This document shows, piece by piece, positions 12,344-24,388 of a stretch of DNA of 28,787 nucleotides (position 1 is its first letter; each line of letters opens with the position of its first letter). Origin of the DNA: Dissophora ornata (lineage: Eukaryota; Mortierellomycota; Mortierellomycetes; Mortierellales; Mortierellaceae); assembly GCA_025201705.1 (NCBI GenBank), contig MU616655.1, positions 1-28,787 on the forward strand. Reading direction: 5' to 3'. The notes beneath the pieces were generated by a model that did not search any database, was not told the DNA's origin, and was given only the letters and a program-made list of their open reading frames with translations. The position numbers were made by a program, and so were the translations under genes.

Positions 12344-12636
12344 TCAATCGCAAATGAGGGTCGTCAGGATGACGATGGCGACAAACAAGATGTAGCATCT
12401 ATTACATGTTATTGGATATGATAAGGGCAGCCCATTAGATCACCACACCACAGAATCATGGACAACGTGGGCGACAGCGAAAAATCGACATACCTGCATT
12501 CTCTACGCCAGTCGTTTTCCAGGGTTTTTGGGCTGCAGCGCGCTTTGATACCGCCGAGCTCGCCCTGTTTGGCCTGTCGTACTTGCGGCTCTTGTCTGGT
12601 AAATGGTGTGGAAAAGAAATGATCAGAGATTGCCAT
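12344..12636 (-). CDS. Possible tail-anchored membrane microprotein (65 aa, two exons)
   Basis: Not a family I recognise. Exons (minus strand) 12636-12494 and 12398-12344, with a 95-base intron (GTATGT donor, TAATAG acceptor; an Arg codon is split AG|A). The predicted product is a polar, Lys/Arg-rich N-terminal half of about 47 residues (segment KTLENDWRREC) followed by one hydrophobic span at about residues 50-63 (CYILFVAIVILTTL) and only a few residues after it. This is the layout of a C-tail-anchored protein. A TATAAAG lies 65 bases upstream of the ATG. Alternatively, the sequence up to the CAG at about 12597 could be an intron (GTGAGT at about 12675, CTGAT branch point), which would remove this ATG and require an upstream exon that I could not find. 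In another frame the first exon also encodes a plausible basic peptide. Confidence is therefore moderate to low. Confidence 0.4.
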
Positions 12637-12700
12637 TATGAATGGAGGTTTTGTCTGCGATCAAGTAAGACTCACTGTTGATTCGTTCTGCGGCCTATTT

Positions 12701-12707
12701 CTTTATA
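12701..12707 (-). promoter_or_regulatory. TATA box candidate for the small membrane protein gene
   Basis: TATAAAG on the minus strand, 65 bases before the ATG at 12636. The spacing allows a short 5' leader of about 30-40 bases. Confidence 0.35.
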
Positions 12708-13229
12708 ATCGCTACAACAAGTTTGGATAGATACCGATGACTTTCTCGTACATCAGAAAGCAAGGAATATGTGTCATTGTTCTGCGCGTCAAAGAAAGAT
12801 AGCCCAGAAGTAAGCAGGAAAATCCACCGCGCTGCATGGGTTGAACCTTTGTAATGGCCGGGCGTGACTCGGAAGGTCACCAAATAGTACATTTGCATGC
12901 TTGGTACTCATTGCTTTCATAGCAAGGAGGACTTTGTCTATTCATCAGTCGCAAACTGCCAGTCGCGGGAGCGGTACTTGTAAAACCAAAGAAGAGAGAA
13001 GGTGTAAGACTGGCACCTGGAACCCGGGGCCCTCCCAAAGTTGTCCTCTTCTTTTGCCTGTTATCATATGGGGTTATACGTGATTTGAACCAAGCATTTA
13101 TGTCGCTGAAATCTTTCCCATCGGGGGGATACCATGCAAAAAACTATCTATTGAAAAGCTTCTAAGGATTGGGCCAGTACCACACTTATAATGGTGGAAC
13201 GATCACCAACTTTCAAAGTCGCACTCAGA
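12708..13229. other. Gap between small membrane gene and Sel1 gene
   Basis: No supported gene. Short open frames here have no recognisable domains. The Sel1 fossil sequence fades out at about 13230, and nothing Sel1-like is visible below that point. Confidence 0.5.
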
Positions 13230-13395
13230 TTATGCAATGGCACCGAGATAGTACAAGGCCTCATTACTTCCTTGCTCGGCTGCTTCCATCTACCACTCTA
13301 TAGCCTAGGAACTGTTATCCGGAACACCCCTGCCTCTGCCGGTCACCAAGGCAGTACTGAGCACCGGCGTGTCCTTAGTTGGCTGCTTTCAGATA
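13230..13395 (-). pseudogene. Decayed Sel1 repeats downstream of the Sel1 gene's stop codon
   Basis: Reading on past the stop at 13398-13396, the same frame continues as YLKAAN, then TAA (13377-13375), then GHAGAQYCLGD. After a frame change it continues as RGRGVPDNSS, a TAG, AIEW, another TAG, MEAAEQGSNEALYYLGAIA, and a final TAA at 13232-13230. This is the rest of repeat 16, a repeat 17 and the start of an 18th, now broken by several stops and a frameshift. The original protein was longer. Confidence 0.75.
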
Positions 13396-15099
13396 CTACT
13401 CCATGGCCTTGGAGAGGTCATGTGGAAAGCCATCGCCATTCCCATACATAACACCTAAGTTCTGCTGGGCATTGGCGTGTCCTTGGTTGGCGGCCTTCTG
13501 AAGCCATTCCAAGGCCTTGGAATAGTCCTTTGGAACGCCTTTGCCAGAGTAATACATGCCACCTAGGTTGTACTGGGCATCGGCGGATCCTTGGTTGGCG
13601 GCTTTCAGATGCCACTCCATGGCCTTGGAGTTGTCATGTGGAACGCCTTCGCCATTCCCATACATAACACCTAGGTTCTGCTGGGCATTGGCGAATCCTT
13701 GGTTGGCAGCTTTCTGAATCCACTCGATAGCCTTTGAATAGTCCTGCGGAACACCTTCACCAGAGTAATACATGCCACCTAGGTTGCTCTGAGCACCGGG
13801 GTGTCCTTGGTTGGCGGCTTTCAGATACCACTCCATGGCCTTGGAATGGTCCTGCGGAACACCCTGACCATCCCCATACATAACACCTAGGTTGTGCTGG
13901 GCATTGACGCATCCTTGGTTGGCGGCTTTCAGAAACCAACCACTAGCCTTGGAATAGTCCTGTGGAACACCATCGCCATTGTAATACATGCCACCTAGGG
14001 TGGTCTGGGCACCGGGATGTCCTTGGTTGGCAGCTTTCAGATACCACTCCATGGCCTTGGAATGGTCCTTTGGAACACCCTTGCCAGAGTAATACATGAC
14101 ACCTAGGTTGTATTGGGCAGCAGTGTTTCCTTGGTTGGCGGCTTTCAGAAACCAACCCCTAGCCTTGGAATAGTTTTGTGGAACACCATCGCCATTGCAA
14201 TACATGCCACCTAGGTTGCTCTGGGCACCGGGGTCTCCTTGGTTGGCGGCTTTCAGAAACCACTCAATGGCCTTGGAATAGTCCTGTGGAACACCCTTGC
14301 TATTCCCATACATGACACCTAGGTTGTACTGGGCAGCAGCGTTTCCTTGGTTGGCGGCTTTCAGAAACCAACCCCTAGCCTTGGAATAGTTCTGTGGAGC
14401 ACCATCGCCATTGCAATATATGCTACCTAGGTTGCTCTGGGCACCGGGGTCTCCTCGGTTGGCAGCTTTCAGATACCACTCCATGGCCTTGGAATAGTCC
14501 TGTGGAACACCATCGCCATCCCCATACATGACACCTAGGTTGCACTGGGAATCGGCGAATCCTTGGTCGGCGGCTTTCAGATACCACTCCATGGCCTTGA
14601 AATGGTCCTGTGGAACTCCTTCGCCATTCCCATACATAATACCTAGACTCTGCTGGGCATTGGCGAATCCTTGGTTGGCAGCTTTCAGATGCCACTCAAT
14701 GGCCTTGGAATAGTCCTGTGGAACACCTTCACCACCCGCATACATGACACCTAGGTTGTACTGGGCATTGGCAAATCCATGGTTGGCGGCTTTCAGAAAC
14801 CACTCAATGGCCTTTGAATAGTCCTGTGGAACACCCTCACCATCCGCATACATGGCACCTAGGTTGTGCTGGGCGCTGGCGTATCCTTGATTGGCGGCTT
14901 TCAAATACCACCTCATGGCTTTGGAATAGTCCTGTGGAACACCTTCGCCATTCCCATACATATCACCTAGCTTGCTCTGGGCATTGACGTATCCTTGATT
15001 AGCGGCTTTCAGATACCACTCCATGGCCTTGAGATAGTCCTGTGGAACGCCAGCGCCATTCTCATACATGACACCTATGTTGTACTGGACGATGGTGGA
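13396..15099 (-). repeat. 108-bp tandem array encoding Sel1 repeats
   Basis: Fifteen full 108-bp units (13480-15099) plus one truncated unit (13396-13479), all in the same phase. Some units are much closer to each other than average: the units at 14128-14235 and 14344-14451 differ at about 4 of 108 bases by eye. This indicates recent duplication of a two-unit (216-bp) block. Confidence 0.9.
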
Positions 15100-15765
15100 T
15101 TGTTGGGTGGCCTTGGGAGAGTCTCGTGGAACACCCTCGCCACCTTTGTACTTGAGGCCAAGGCTGCACTGGGTATTGGCATGTCCTTGGTTGGGAGCTT
15201 TCAAAAACTCCTCGGCGGTGTTTGTGGATGTAATACTCCCTTTTGACTCTGTGGCTGGTGAGGATTGCGGGATATCCAAAATAATGGATGACATTATTGA
15301 AGAAAGACCTGAAGAATCTTCAATTGTTTTTGACTCGCAGCCAAAGTCCCTCCCCGAGGTTTCGAGGACAATATCCAGGACAACTTCTGGACAAAAATGG
15401 ATCCGAAGAGGATGAAGACTATATTTCAATTATTTGTAGAAACCGTTAGTACTTTGCTGTATTTGGCGGTGTGTTCCTGCAGATACACTGTATCAAAGGA
15501 ATTGATTAGTCCAACAAGGAAATTACAGTTGTAAGTTCTTGTCCATGAGAAAGGGAACAGTCGTGTTTCCGTTTCGTGCGTAAACGGCATTCTTGAAAAC
15601 CTTCAAGACCTCGTCCCAGAGAATAACGTATTCCCCTGTCGTTTTGTCTAAAGTAGGCTGAATGTTGACTGTGTTCAACGGTGGAGCTGCTATGCTATCC
15701 GCTATGCCATCCATGTAGACTGGGCGGAACATCTGAGGATGTTCTTGGGGCCTAGTTTCTGTCAT
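13396..15765 (-). CDS. Sel1-repeat protein, C-terminally truncated by a nonsense codon
   Basis: Two exons (minus strand): 15765-15527 and 15418-13396, giving 753 residues. The 108-base intron has a GTAATT donor, a perfect TACTAAC branch point and an ATATAG acceptor, and the paralogue at 28429 has an intron of the same phase and position. Residues 1-80 plus the start of exon 2 (LHPLRIH) form an N-terminal domain shared with that paralogue, which I do not recognise outside this family. A degenerate repeat is followed by 15 complete 36-residue Sel1 repeats (consensus NLGxMYxxGxGVPQDYSKAMEW, then LKAANQG) and a 16th cut at KAME. The stop is TAG where other repeats have TGG for Trp. Sel1 repeats form alpha-helical solenoids that act as protein-interaction scaffolds; the partner is unknown. 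The product may still fold. No signal peptide or kinase domain is visible. Confidence 0.82.
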
Positions 15766-15854
15766 ATTCCGTTGTAGATGTGAAGAATTCTTCTGGGCGA
15801 GAGTGGGAAAAGCGGAAAAGACAAACGAGAATCTAATAGCCTCCCTCCTTTCTT

Positions 15855-15967
15855 AAAAGTGATGAGAATCGGCTTCGATTTTGTGTAACTTTATGCTCGG
15901 ATGAGAAGAGAGAATCGGCAACTACGAGAATTGCTTTCAAGAATCGAAGCCGATTCTCACTACTTTT
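15855..15967. repeat. 113-bp hairpin element (MITE-like) in the Sel1 promoter
   Basis: Two near-complementary 28-base arms, 15855-15882 and 15940-15967, share a perfect 18-base core (TGAGAATCGGCTTCGATT and its complement at 15942-15959) around a 57-base spacer. The spacer holds a further partial copy of the motif near 15910. The corresponding stretch of arm B has no such hairpin, so it looks inserted. No clear target-site duplication was found. It starts 90 bases upstream of the Sel1 ATG. Confidence 0.7.
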
Positions 15968-17131
15968 GGGTGGCTATTAATGTTCGGTGTCAAAAAAGTC
16001 GTAGCACATAAAAAACGTCCCTGCGCCTTGAAGTCATATGTCCCCTCTGGTCGTCAACATCACCTGGTGTTTTCTAACGAGGACGAGGTGTGGCAGTGTC
16101 AGGACTTTTTGAACGTAGATTTCTTGCGACGATTTAGTCGAGAGCACGTTGGATATTCGTGGATTATTGATGCGCTCAAAAGGTTTGTTGGATATCCGAG
16201 GCGTATTGATTCATACTGGGGCGCTCTGTCAGTGAAACACGTACTGAGATTCGATATCAGATGCTCTGAGCTACAGAACTCGGTATGCCTCGTGTCTACC
16301 GTATCATAGTCCCTGATCGCATTGAGAAGGTACAGGACGCGCTGCTTGAATGTAGAACATTTTTTTAAACAGAGTCCGCGAGGATATGAGACTTGGGTGC
16401 CGCTAAACAGTGCCTATACTTTTTGGATACAAAAATTCCACATCCCCACTAAGATGTACTGACATTTCAAGGTTATCAATCTACATCCCGCATACCCCAT
16501 TGCATGTGCATTGCCTCTACTGAGGTTGTGAAAGTTCGAAATGTCAAGTCCTTCCCCCCAATTAATTTTTCAGTTTAGTGAGTGGTGGGATTCACTCTAA
16601 TCCACCCCTGGCAGAGAGGCGGGGCATAGGACAGGTCTTGTTAGTCTGGAATTCAGATACGTGTTCTGGATGAAAAGCAAGAAACTTCTCAACTACCGAC
16701 TGCCGCTCTACGCAATGATTAATGTTCTGCTACACAGAGCACTGCAATGGGCAGAAAATATCAATCGTCGTCAGCTCCAGCGTTGCATTAATGTATAGTT
16801 TGACACCAACTCCATTCCCTCGTTGATGTGCGCGGTCTGATTGGCCTACTTGCTAGCCAACGATAATCCTGACGAAGAAGATGCATCGGAGCTGCTGCTG
16901 TTGTTGATGTCTTTACTGTTACTGCTGGTGATGAAGATGCTGCAGCAGTTGATCCTCATCGTCAATAAATTCCAGAATATACCATAGTTGCGACCACTCG
17001 CTTTCCACTATAGCTGTCCAGTCCATGATCTCCTTAGTTAGAGTAACCTTTGCCTACAGTAGCAATTTCAGTGCTAGGACCTGCAGCAGTAATATATCAT
17101 CCGCATGCTCCAACAGGGTTTGTGTTCCAAC
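15968..17131. other. Non-coding part of arm A
   Basis: No supported gene. The similarity to arm B is interrupted by many small indels that do not preserve any reading frame, which argues for non-coding sequence. A 110-codon frame on the plus strand at 15980-16309 is discussed under rejected items. A CTG/TGTTGA-rich stretch lies at about 16890-16950. Confidence 0.5.
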
Positions 17132-17515
17132 ATCAAGCGGCTCGAAGATAGGATCGCGGAGCTCGAGAATGGCGGTTGATCCCCCTTGCTTGGGGAGGAT
17201 AGCGGCCTAAAGTTGACCCGGACGGCATCCTCAGCATCGATCTCCTGTCAAAGCTTTGACAGGATATCTCCAGCTCCCCGTATTCTCTCTACTTTCGAGC
17301 CCGCTGCGACAACATCTTCAACTCCACCGCGTAAAATCTTTCTTCCACCTCTTCCTCCACCATGTACTACTTTGTTCGAGAATACGCCTGCCCACTTTAA
17401 TGGCGATGCACTACCATTGCTTAGAATTGAAAGTGTCATGAATCTGGAGAGCTCATCGCCAAACTCATTACCTGGCGTAAGAACTTCTAGGGCAGGATTG
17501 ACCCAAGCGGTTTAT
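17132..17515 (+). pseudogene. Truncated coiled-coil gene remnant, arm A copy
   Basis: The frame reads IKRLEDRIAELENGG, then a TGA at 17177-17179, then SPLLGEDSGLKLTRTASSASI and onward to NTPAHFNGDALPLL and MNLESSSPNS. It matches the arm B copy, which has a sense codon at that TGA. The 5' end, including the start codon, has been deleted relative to arm B, and similarity stops at about 17515, so the 3' half is missing too. The function of the parent gene is unknown; it had heptad-rich, Ser/Pro-rich segments. Confidence 0.6.
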
Positions 17516-17936
17516 TTTTCTTGCCATTGTTTAACCCAAGTGCAGTCAATAGAACCCCGACAACAACGTTTGTCTTTTTTTTTTTTTTTAAATGCCTGAA
17601 ACCTGCTTGGTTTAGAAGTGTCGTGAGCTTGGCCGCTTTTCTGGCAGGTCTACTACTCCTTACATCGTTCGTTTGGCATGTTTTCGTTTTGATATGGATG
17701 TATAATCTTGCATTTGATGGCCATGATGGTATGCAGCAGTGCATTGGGACTTGCGTGTTGTGCATCACTGTCTGTTCAATTTATTATTTTCTCCAACAGC
17801 ACCATACTCACACACAAACGAATAAAAAAAAAAGGTCAAATCAAAAAGAGGACTCGTCTACGCGTCCAAAAAAAAAAATACCGCATGGATTAATCCATCT
17901 ATATCTCACTCGCCCGGCTCCCTCCCTCCCTCCTTT
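17516..17936. other. Gap downstream of the PFK-2 gene
   Basis: No supported gene. Contains a poly-T run at about 17577-17589 and A-rich runs near 17824-17834 and 17869-17878, likely part of the 3' untranslated region and polyadenylation region of the minus-strand PFK-2 gene. This marks the outer edge of arm A of the inverted duplication. Confidence 0.5.
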
Positions 17937-20157
<2,221 letters not shown>

Positions 20158-20360
20158 TTTTTAAATCAGACCCCTATCCGCGTGTGCAATTGACGCTTTG
20201 CAGCAAACAGATCTTGCAGCAAATGCCTCAGTGTTGACTTGCCCAAGGTTGATTGACACTTGAGAGGAGTGGTCACCGCTTGTTGCCACCAATTCAGCCC
20301 AAATATGCCGTAGTAGCCTCGCTGCTGAGCTGAATTACGTCTTTACTCTCACCAACAATC
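20158..20360. promoter_or_regulatory. 203-bp bidirectional promoter between PFK-2 and XPF genes
   Basis: The only space between two head-to-head start codons. It contains a CCAAT near 20288 and two copies of GCAGCAAA at about 20200-20225. No TATA box is obvious. Both genes must draw on this interval or on sequence inside each other's first exon. Confidence 0.6.
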
Positions 20361-23300
20361 ATGTCAACACTACCTCTCGCATTCCAGAAGGAAATCGTAG
20401 CAGAGCTCGTGGCAGAGGATGCCCTGCTCATCATGGCAAAGGGACTTGGTCTTCGGAGCATTCTTGGTGCATTCCTCCAGATCTACTCACAGCCTCAGAA
20501 TCTCGTTCTGCTCGTCAACACCAACGCTGAAGAAGAGGCGGCCCTTCGGGACGACCTCATGCGTTCTACTACCAGCATTGGACAGGGAGGGGCGTATTTT
20601 CGAAGTATCACCAGTGAACAGAGTCTTGCGGAGCGTAGCGATCTATATCGGTATGGAGGTGTGATGGCCATCACATCTCGTATCCTCGTTATGGATCTGT
20701 TGACAGGAAGGATACCTGTGCATCTGATAACAGGCATTCTAGTCGCCAATGCCCATAGGTGCGGTAGTTTGAGACAGCAATTACAAAGTACAATGACCTT
20801 CATGATTGCGGAAATAACATTAACACAGTATACAAACATCCTTCACAGAGTATCGGCGACATCCACAGAGGCTTTCATTCTGAGACTCTTTCGTCAAGGC
20901 AACTCGGAAGGATTCGTTAAGGCTTTCAGTGACCATCCAGAGTCGTTCTCTGTCGGCTTTGCTACACTCGAAAAGACTTTGAAACTATTATATCTGCGCA
21001 AAGTGAATCTGTGGCCAAGGTACGCTTGAAAAGCAATGTCTGTGCGAAATCTGTATTGCAAGAGCAATTGAACGATTGTTGAACTTTGTGAGTATTCTAT
21101 TTCTTGTAGGTTCCATGTCACAGTAACAGAGAGTCTAGAATCACATGCAGCAGATGTCGTCGAGATCAGGCAACCCATGACAAAATCCATGAAGACCATC
21201 CAGGCTGCTATTATTGATTGCATGGACATCTGCTTACAAGAGCTGCGTCGATCCAGTTCCGCTGTATGTTTATGCTCTTGACAATGATTGATATCGACAA
21301 TATCTGACAAGAGACAACAGGAGTTGATTGTTTTTGTCCTGTTAAATGACTCTGCTAGATTGAAATCGATGTCGATGATTTTACGGTCGAAAAAGCGCTA
21401 TTCAAATCGTTTGATGTCATCATTCGGAGACAGCTGGATCCAGTCTGGCATCGCGTCAGCCCCAAAACAAAGCAGCTCGTGGGTGACTTGAAGATATTGC
21501 GTAGTCTTTTGGGGTATCTGGTATCATACGACAGCGTGAATTTCAACCTGTACCTGGAAACGATACTCGCCACCAATAGCCCAACCTCTGGAAGCTACTG
21601 GCTTTTGACTGACCCTGCGGATAAAATCTATGCGGTAACTGGAGGAAAATATCTATTTAAGCTGCGCTCTAATGTCAGTGCTTTTCTGACAGCATTAATC
21701 ATGGGCATGTATAGACTGCGAAATCGCGAGTGTTTCTTCATCAGGAAGGATACAAGGATCCCGATGACCCAAACATGTTACCAAACATGAGACCAATATT
21801 GGAGGAGTTACCCAAGTGGAATGTGTTATCCGATATTATGGACGAAGTAGAGCTAGAGATGCATCATGCTCCACACCCGCAGGGTTTGGACACGATTCTC
21901 ATCATGGCGCAGGATCAAAGGACTTGCACACAGCTGAAGCGATATCTCTCGACTGCCAAGGCAAACAACACTACTAGAGGCAAACCTCTGATGAAGGATC
22001 TGCTGCACGGGTACCTACAGTGGAAATCGAACATGAAGCACTTCAAGGATAACGTCGTCAACAAGAAACCGACCACCCTTGCAACGTACTCGTCTTCAAC
22101 TGGTGAGTGGCACTCAACATTTAAACCTCAAATGTGTAAGGTCAACATAAATAGCTTCTGATATGCCTGCGAACTCTCAAACCAGGGAATCATGTCTCTG
22201 GATCAACACGCGGCACCCCGGCCAATAAGCGCAGAAGAGTACGAGGAGGCGGCAATATGATGGCCCCTGTAGCAAAACATTCGACAGCCACGTTCGAAAA
22301 GGAGGCAGAAGTTATTGCAACGTTGTAAGTGAAGTAATTGTCGTCAAAAAAAAAAAAAGGCGACATGTCTTCCTGCGATTTTTTTTCGAAACCACGTTAA
22401 CATTCTCATTGCATCCTCAATAGCATCCATGCCACACAGAATGACCATGCGTCGACGGCATATGTCCACGACCATGAGCTAGAGGAGGTGGACGATTTTA
22501 CAGACTATTTTGGTTTAATCGAACCAAATAGTTTGGTTGTTGTCCACAGCTACAATGGCGAATCTGATTCGCGCCTCCTAGAGAATATCAAACCTAGGTT
22601 CATCATTATGTATGATCCTGATCCAACGTTCGTGCGGTGTATTGAAGTATATAAGGCATGCAATCCTGGGAAACAAGTTCGTGTCTATTTCACAGTATAC
22701 GACAACTCTGTCGAGGAGCAGCTCTATCTGAGCTCGCTTCGTAGGGAAAAAGATGCATTTACAAAGCTGATCCGCGACAAATCTGTAAGTGATATAATTT
22801 TGCTACAAGGCACGGGAATCATGTGTGACAAGAAATATTAACATTGTCCTTATATCTTATTTCGATTCGAAGACCATGGTGTTGCCGATCGGGGATATTC
22901 AACAAAAGCAAGTTCAGGATCAGTCACTGCTCAGAAACATTCATACCAGAATTGCAGGAGGAGGCAAAACAGGCGAAGATCGTCCGCTGCCTAGAATTGT
23001 TGTCGATTCTAGAGAATTTAGGAGTTCGTTACCCTCCATCCTCCACTCGCAAGGAATGATCCTTGACCCCTGTACAATCACTGTCGGGGATTATGTCCTC
23101 TCACCCAACATTTGCGTCGAGAGGAAGAGTATCTCTGATTTGATCGGCTCCTTTGCATCTGGAAGGCTGTAAGTTGTCTATCGGTCAGCATAATGTACCT
23201 TTCACCCACCTCCTCGTTTTGTGAGATTGACCATGGTCATTTTGCGGACTGTTGCGAATGTAGATATACCCAAGTGGAGGCAATGACCGTCCACTACAGT

Positions 23301-23950
23301 CAACCAGTGCTTTTGATCGAGTTTGATCAGGACAAGTCATTTTCATTGCAGGTATGATACGTACTGGCCATGCCTCGCGCACTCTTTTCTCATGGATACT
23401 ACAATGTCTGATCTAATTTGATCGCCTTATAATAATAGGACAAGTCGGAAATCCGGTCAGACATTGCAGTGACTGAGCTGTCTTCGAAACTGGTCCTGTT
23501 GACAATCGCGTTCCCGACACTGAAGCTGATCTGGTCGTCATCTGTGCATGCAACCGTTGAGATTTTTGAAGATTTGAAGGTATATTTTTGCCTTTGGAGA
23601 CCATGGGGATTCCAGAGTACTATGAATAGCATTCTAATACAACTCCGACAATTTTTTTTTTTTTTCAACTACAGAGATCAGAGGATGAACCGGATGCAGC
23701 ACAGGCACAGGCTGTGGGTGTGGATCCCGAACAAGAGATTGAAAGCGCTTTCAACTTGACACCGCAGGACATTCTTCGGAGTTTGCCTGGCATTACTTCC
23801 AAGAACTACAAACACGTTATGAGTAACGTCGAGAATATCCGTGAGCTTGCAGAGATGGATGTCGCCAAATTGGCAGCGATTATAGGTGAAGGACCCGCGC
23901 AGACATTGTGGAACTTTTTCAATAAGGATTCTAGAATAGATATGGCATAA
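20361..23950 (+). CDS. RAD1: XPF/Rad1/ERCC4 structure-specific DNA repair endonuclease subunit
   Basis: Catalytic subunit of the XPF-ERCC1 (Rad1-Rad10) nuclease, which cuts 5' of lesions in nucleotide-excision repair and acts in crosslink repair and single-strand annealing. Eleven exons: 20361-20758, 20849-21019, 21110-21263, 21359-21634, 21715-22102, 22186-22324, 22424-22784, 22873-23168, 23264-23351, 23439-23579, 23675-23950; 895 residues, a normal family length. The helicase-like half is recognisable from LPLAFQKEIVAELV, AKGLGL, NAHRVSATSTEAFILRLFRQGN, PVLEE-type PILEELPKW, and NSVEEQLYLSSLRREKDAF. A basic KRRRVRGG in exon 6 is a likely nuclear signal. The ERCC4 nuclease domain has VVDSRE (D674), GDY (701-703) and the catalytic ERKSISD (712-718). 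A tandem helix-hairpin-helix domain ends the protein (LTPQDILRSLPGI onward), the expected ERCC1-binding site. All key residues look intact. Intron 1 is 90 bases and has no in-frame stop. Confidence 0.96.
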
Positions 23951-24388
23951 AGTCAGGGCATCGATCATAGCCCTTGGTCCCTCGCTCCTTCATCCTCTTG
24001 CTGAGTGTCTACAAACATAATACTGCGTGAATAGATGGCACTGTCCAACAATGCTGCGCTTATTGAATTCATCGACAGAACAAACGATGCCATGAGGTTT
24101 GTGCCACCGAAAACGTGGAGGGGTCTATTCTCACATCCCAAATGAAGCAACCCCTGGGTTCGCTGGAGCATTCTTATTTGTCTATGGTATTTATTTGATT
24201 CTAAATTAATGTTATTACAGATGTATATTATGGGTTGGCAAGACGAGAGAAACGAGTGGACGAATACCGTGAGGAATACCTTCCTCCTCACCCCTCTTCG
24301 CCCAATTTTCCTTCCCCCCTTCTCAAGTGAGCTGCTCTAGCCAAGAAATAAAAAATAAAATAAAAATATAAGAGCTCACTCTTTGTTT
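23951..24388. other. Convergent 3' region between XPF and Ser-rich genes
   Basis: No supported gene. Serves as the 3' untranslated and termination region for two genes that face each other. An AAATAAAA-rich stretch at about 24346-24372 lies just past the Ser-rich gene's stop codon. Confidence 0.5.

Larger units (their letters stand above)
15397..17510. repeat. Inverted segmental duplication, arm A
   Basis: By eye, arm A is collinear in inverted orientation with 26550-28787. It includes Sel1 exon 1, its intron and the start of exon 2, the Sel1 promoter region, non-coding sequence, and the remnant coiled-coil gene. Landmark matches include 16321-16380 with about 27940-28010, 16570-16670 with about 27690-27790, and 17050-17135 with about 27190-27300. 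Similarity looks like roughly 75-85% with several indels. Confidence 0.8.

Noticed and set aside
12695..12898. 67-codon minus-strand frame upstream of the small membrane protein
   Set aside because: It ends across the TATA box candidate and shows no family resemblance. Probably chance.
13075..13100. tRNA-like T-loop (GGTTCAAATC on the minus strand)
   Set aside because: Flanking bases do not form a 5-bp T-stem, and no acceptor, D or anticodon arms could be drawn.
13396..15099. CRISPR-like periodic repeat
   Set aside because: The 108-bp period has no unique spacers and encodes an open 36-residue Sel1 solenoid.
15980..16309. 110-codon plus-strand open frame
   Set aside because: It lies in arm A, and the matching part of arm B has indels that do not keep the frame. 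No domain is visible and it falls in the Sel1 upstream region.
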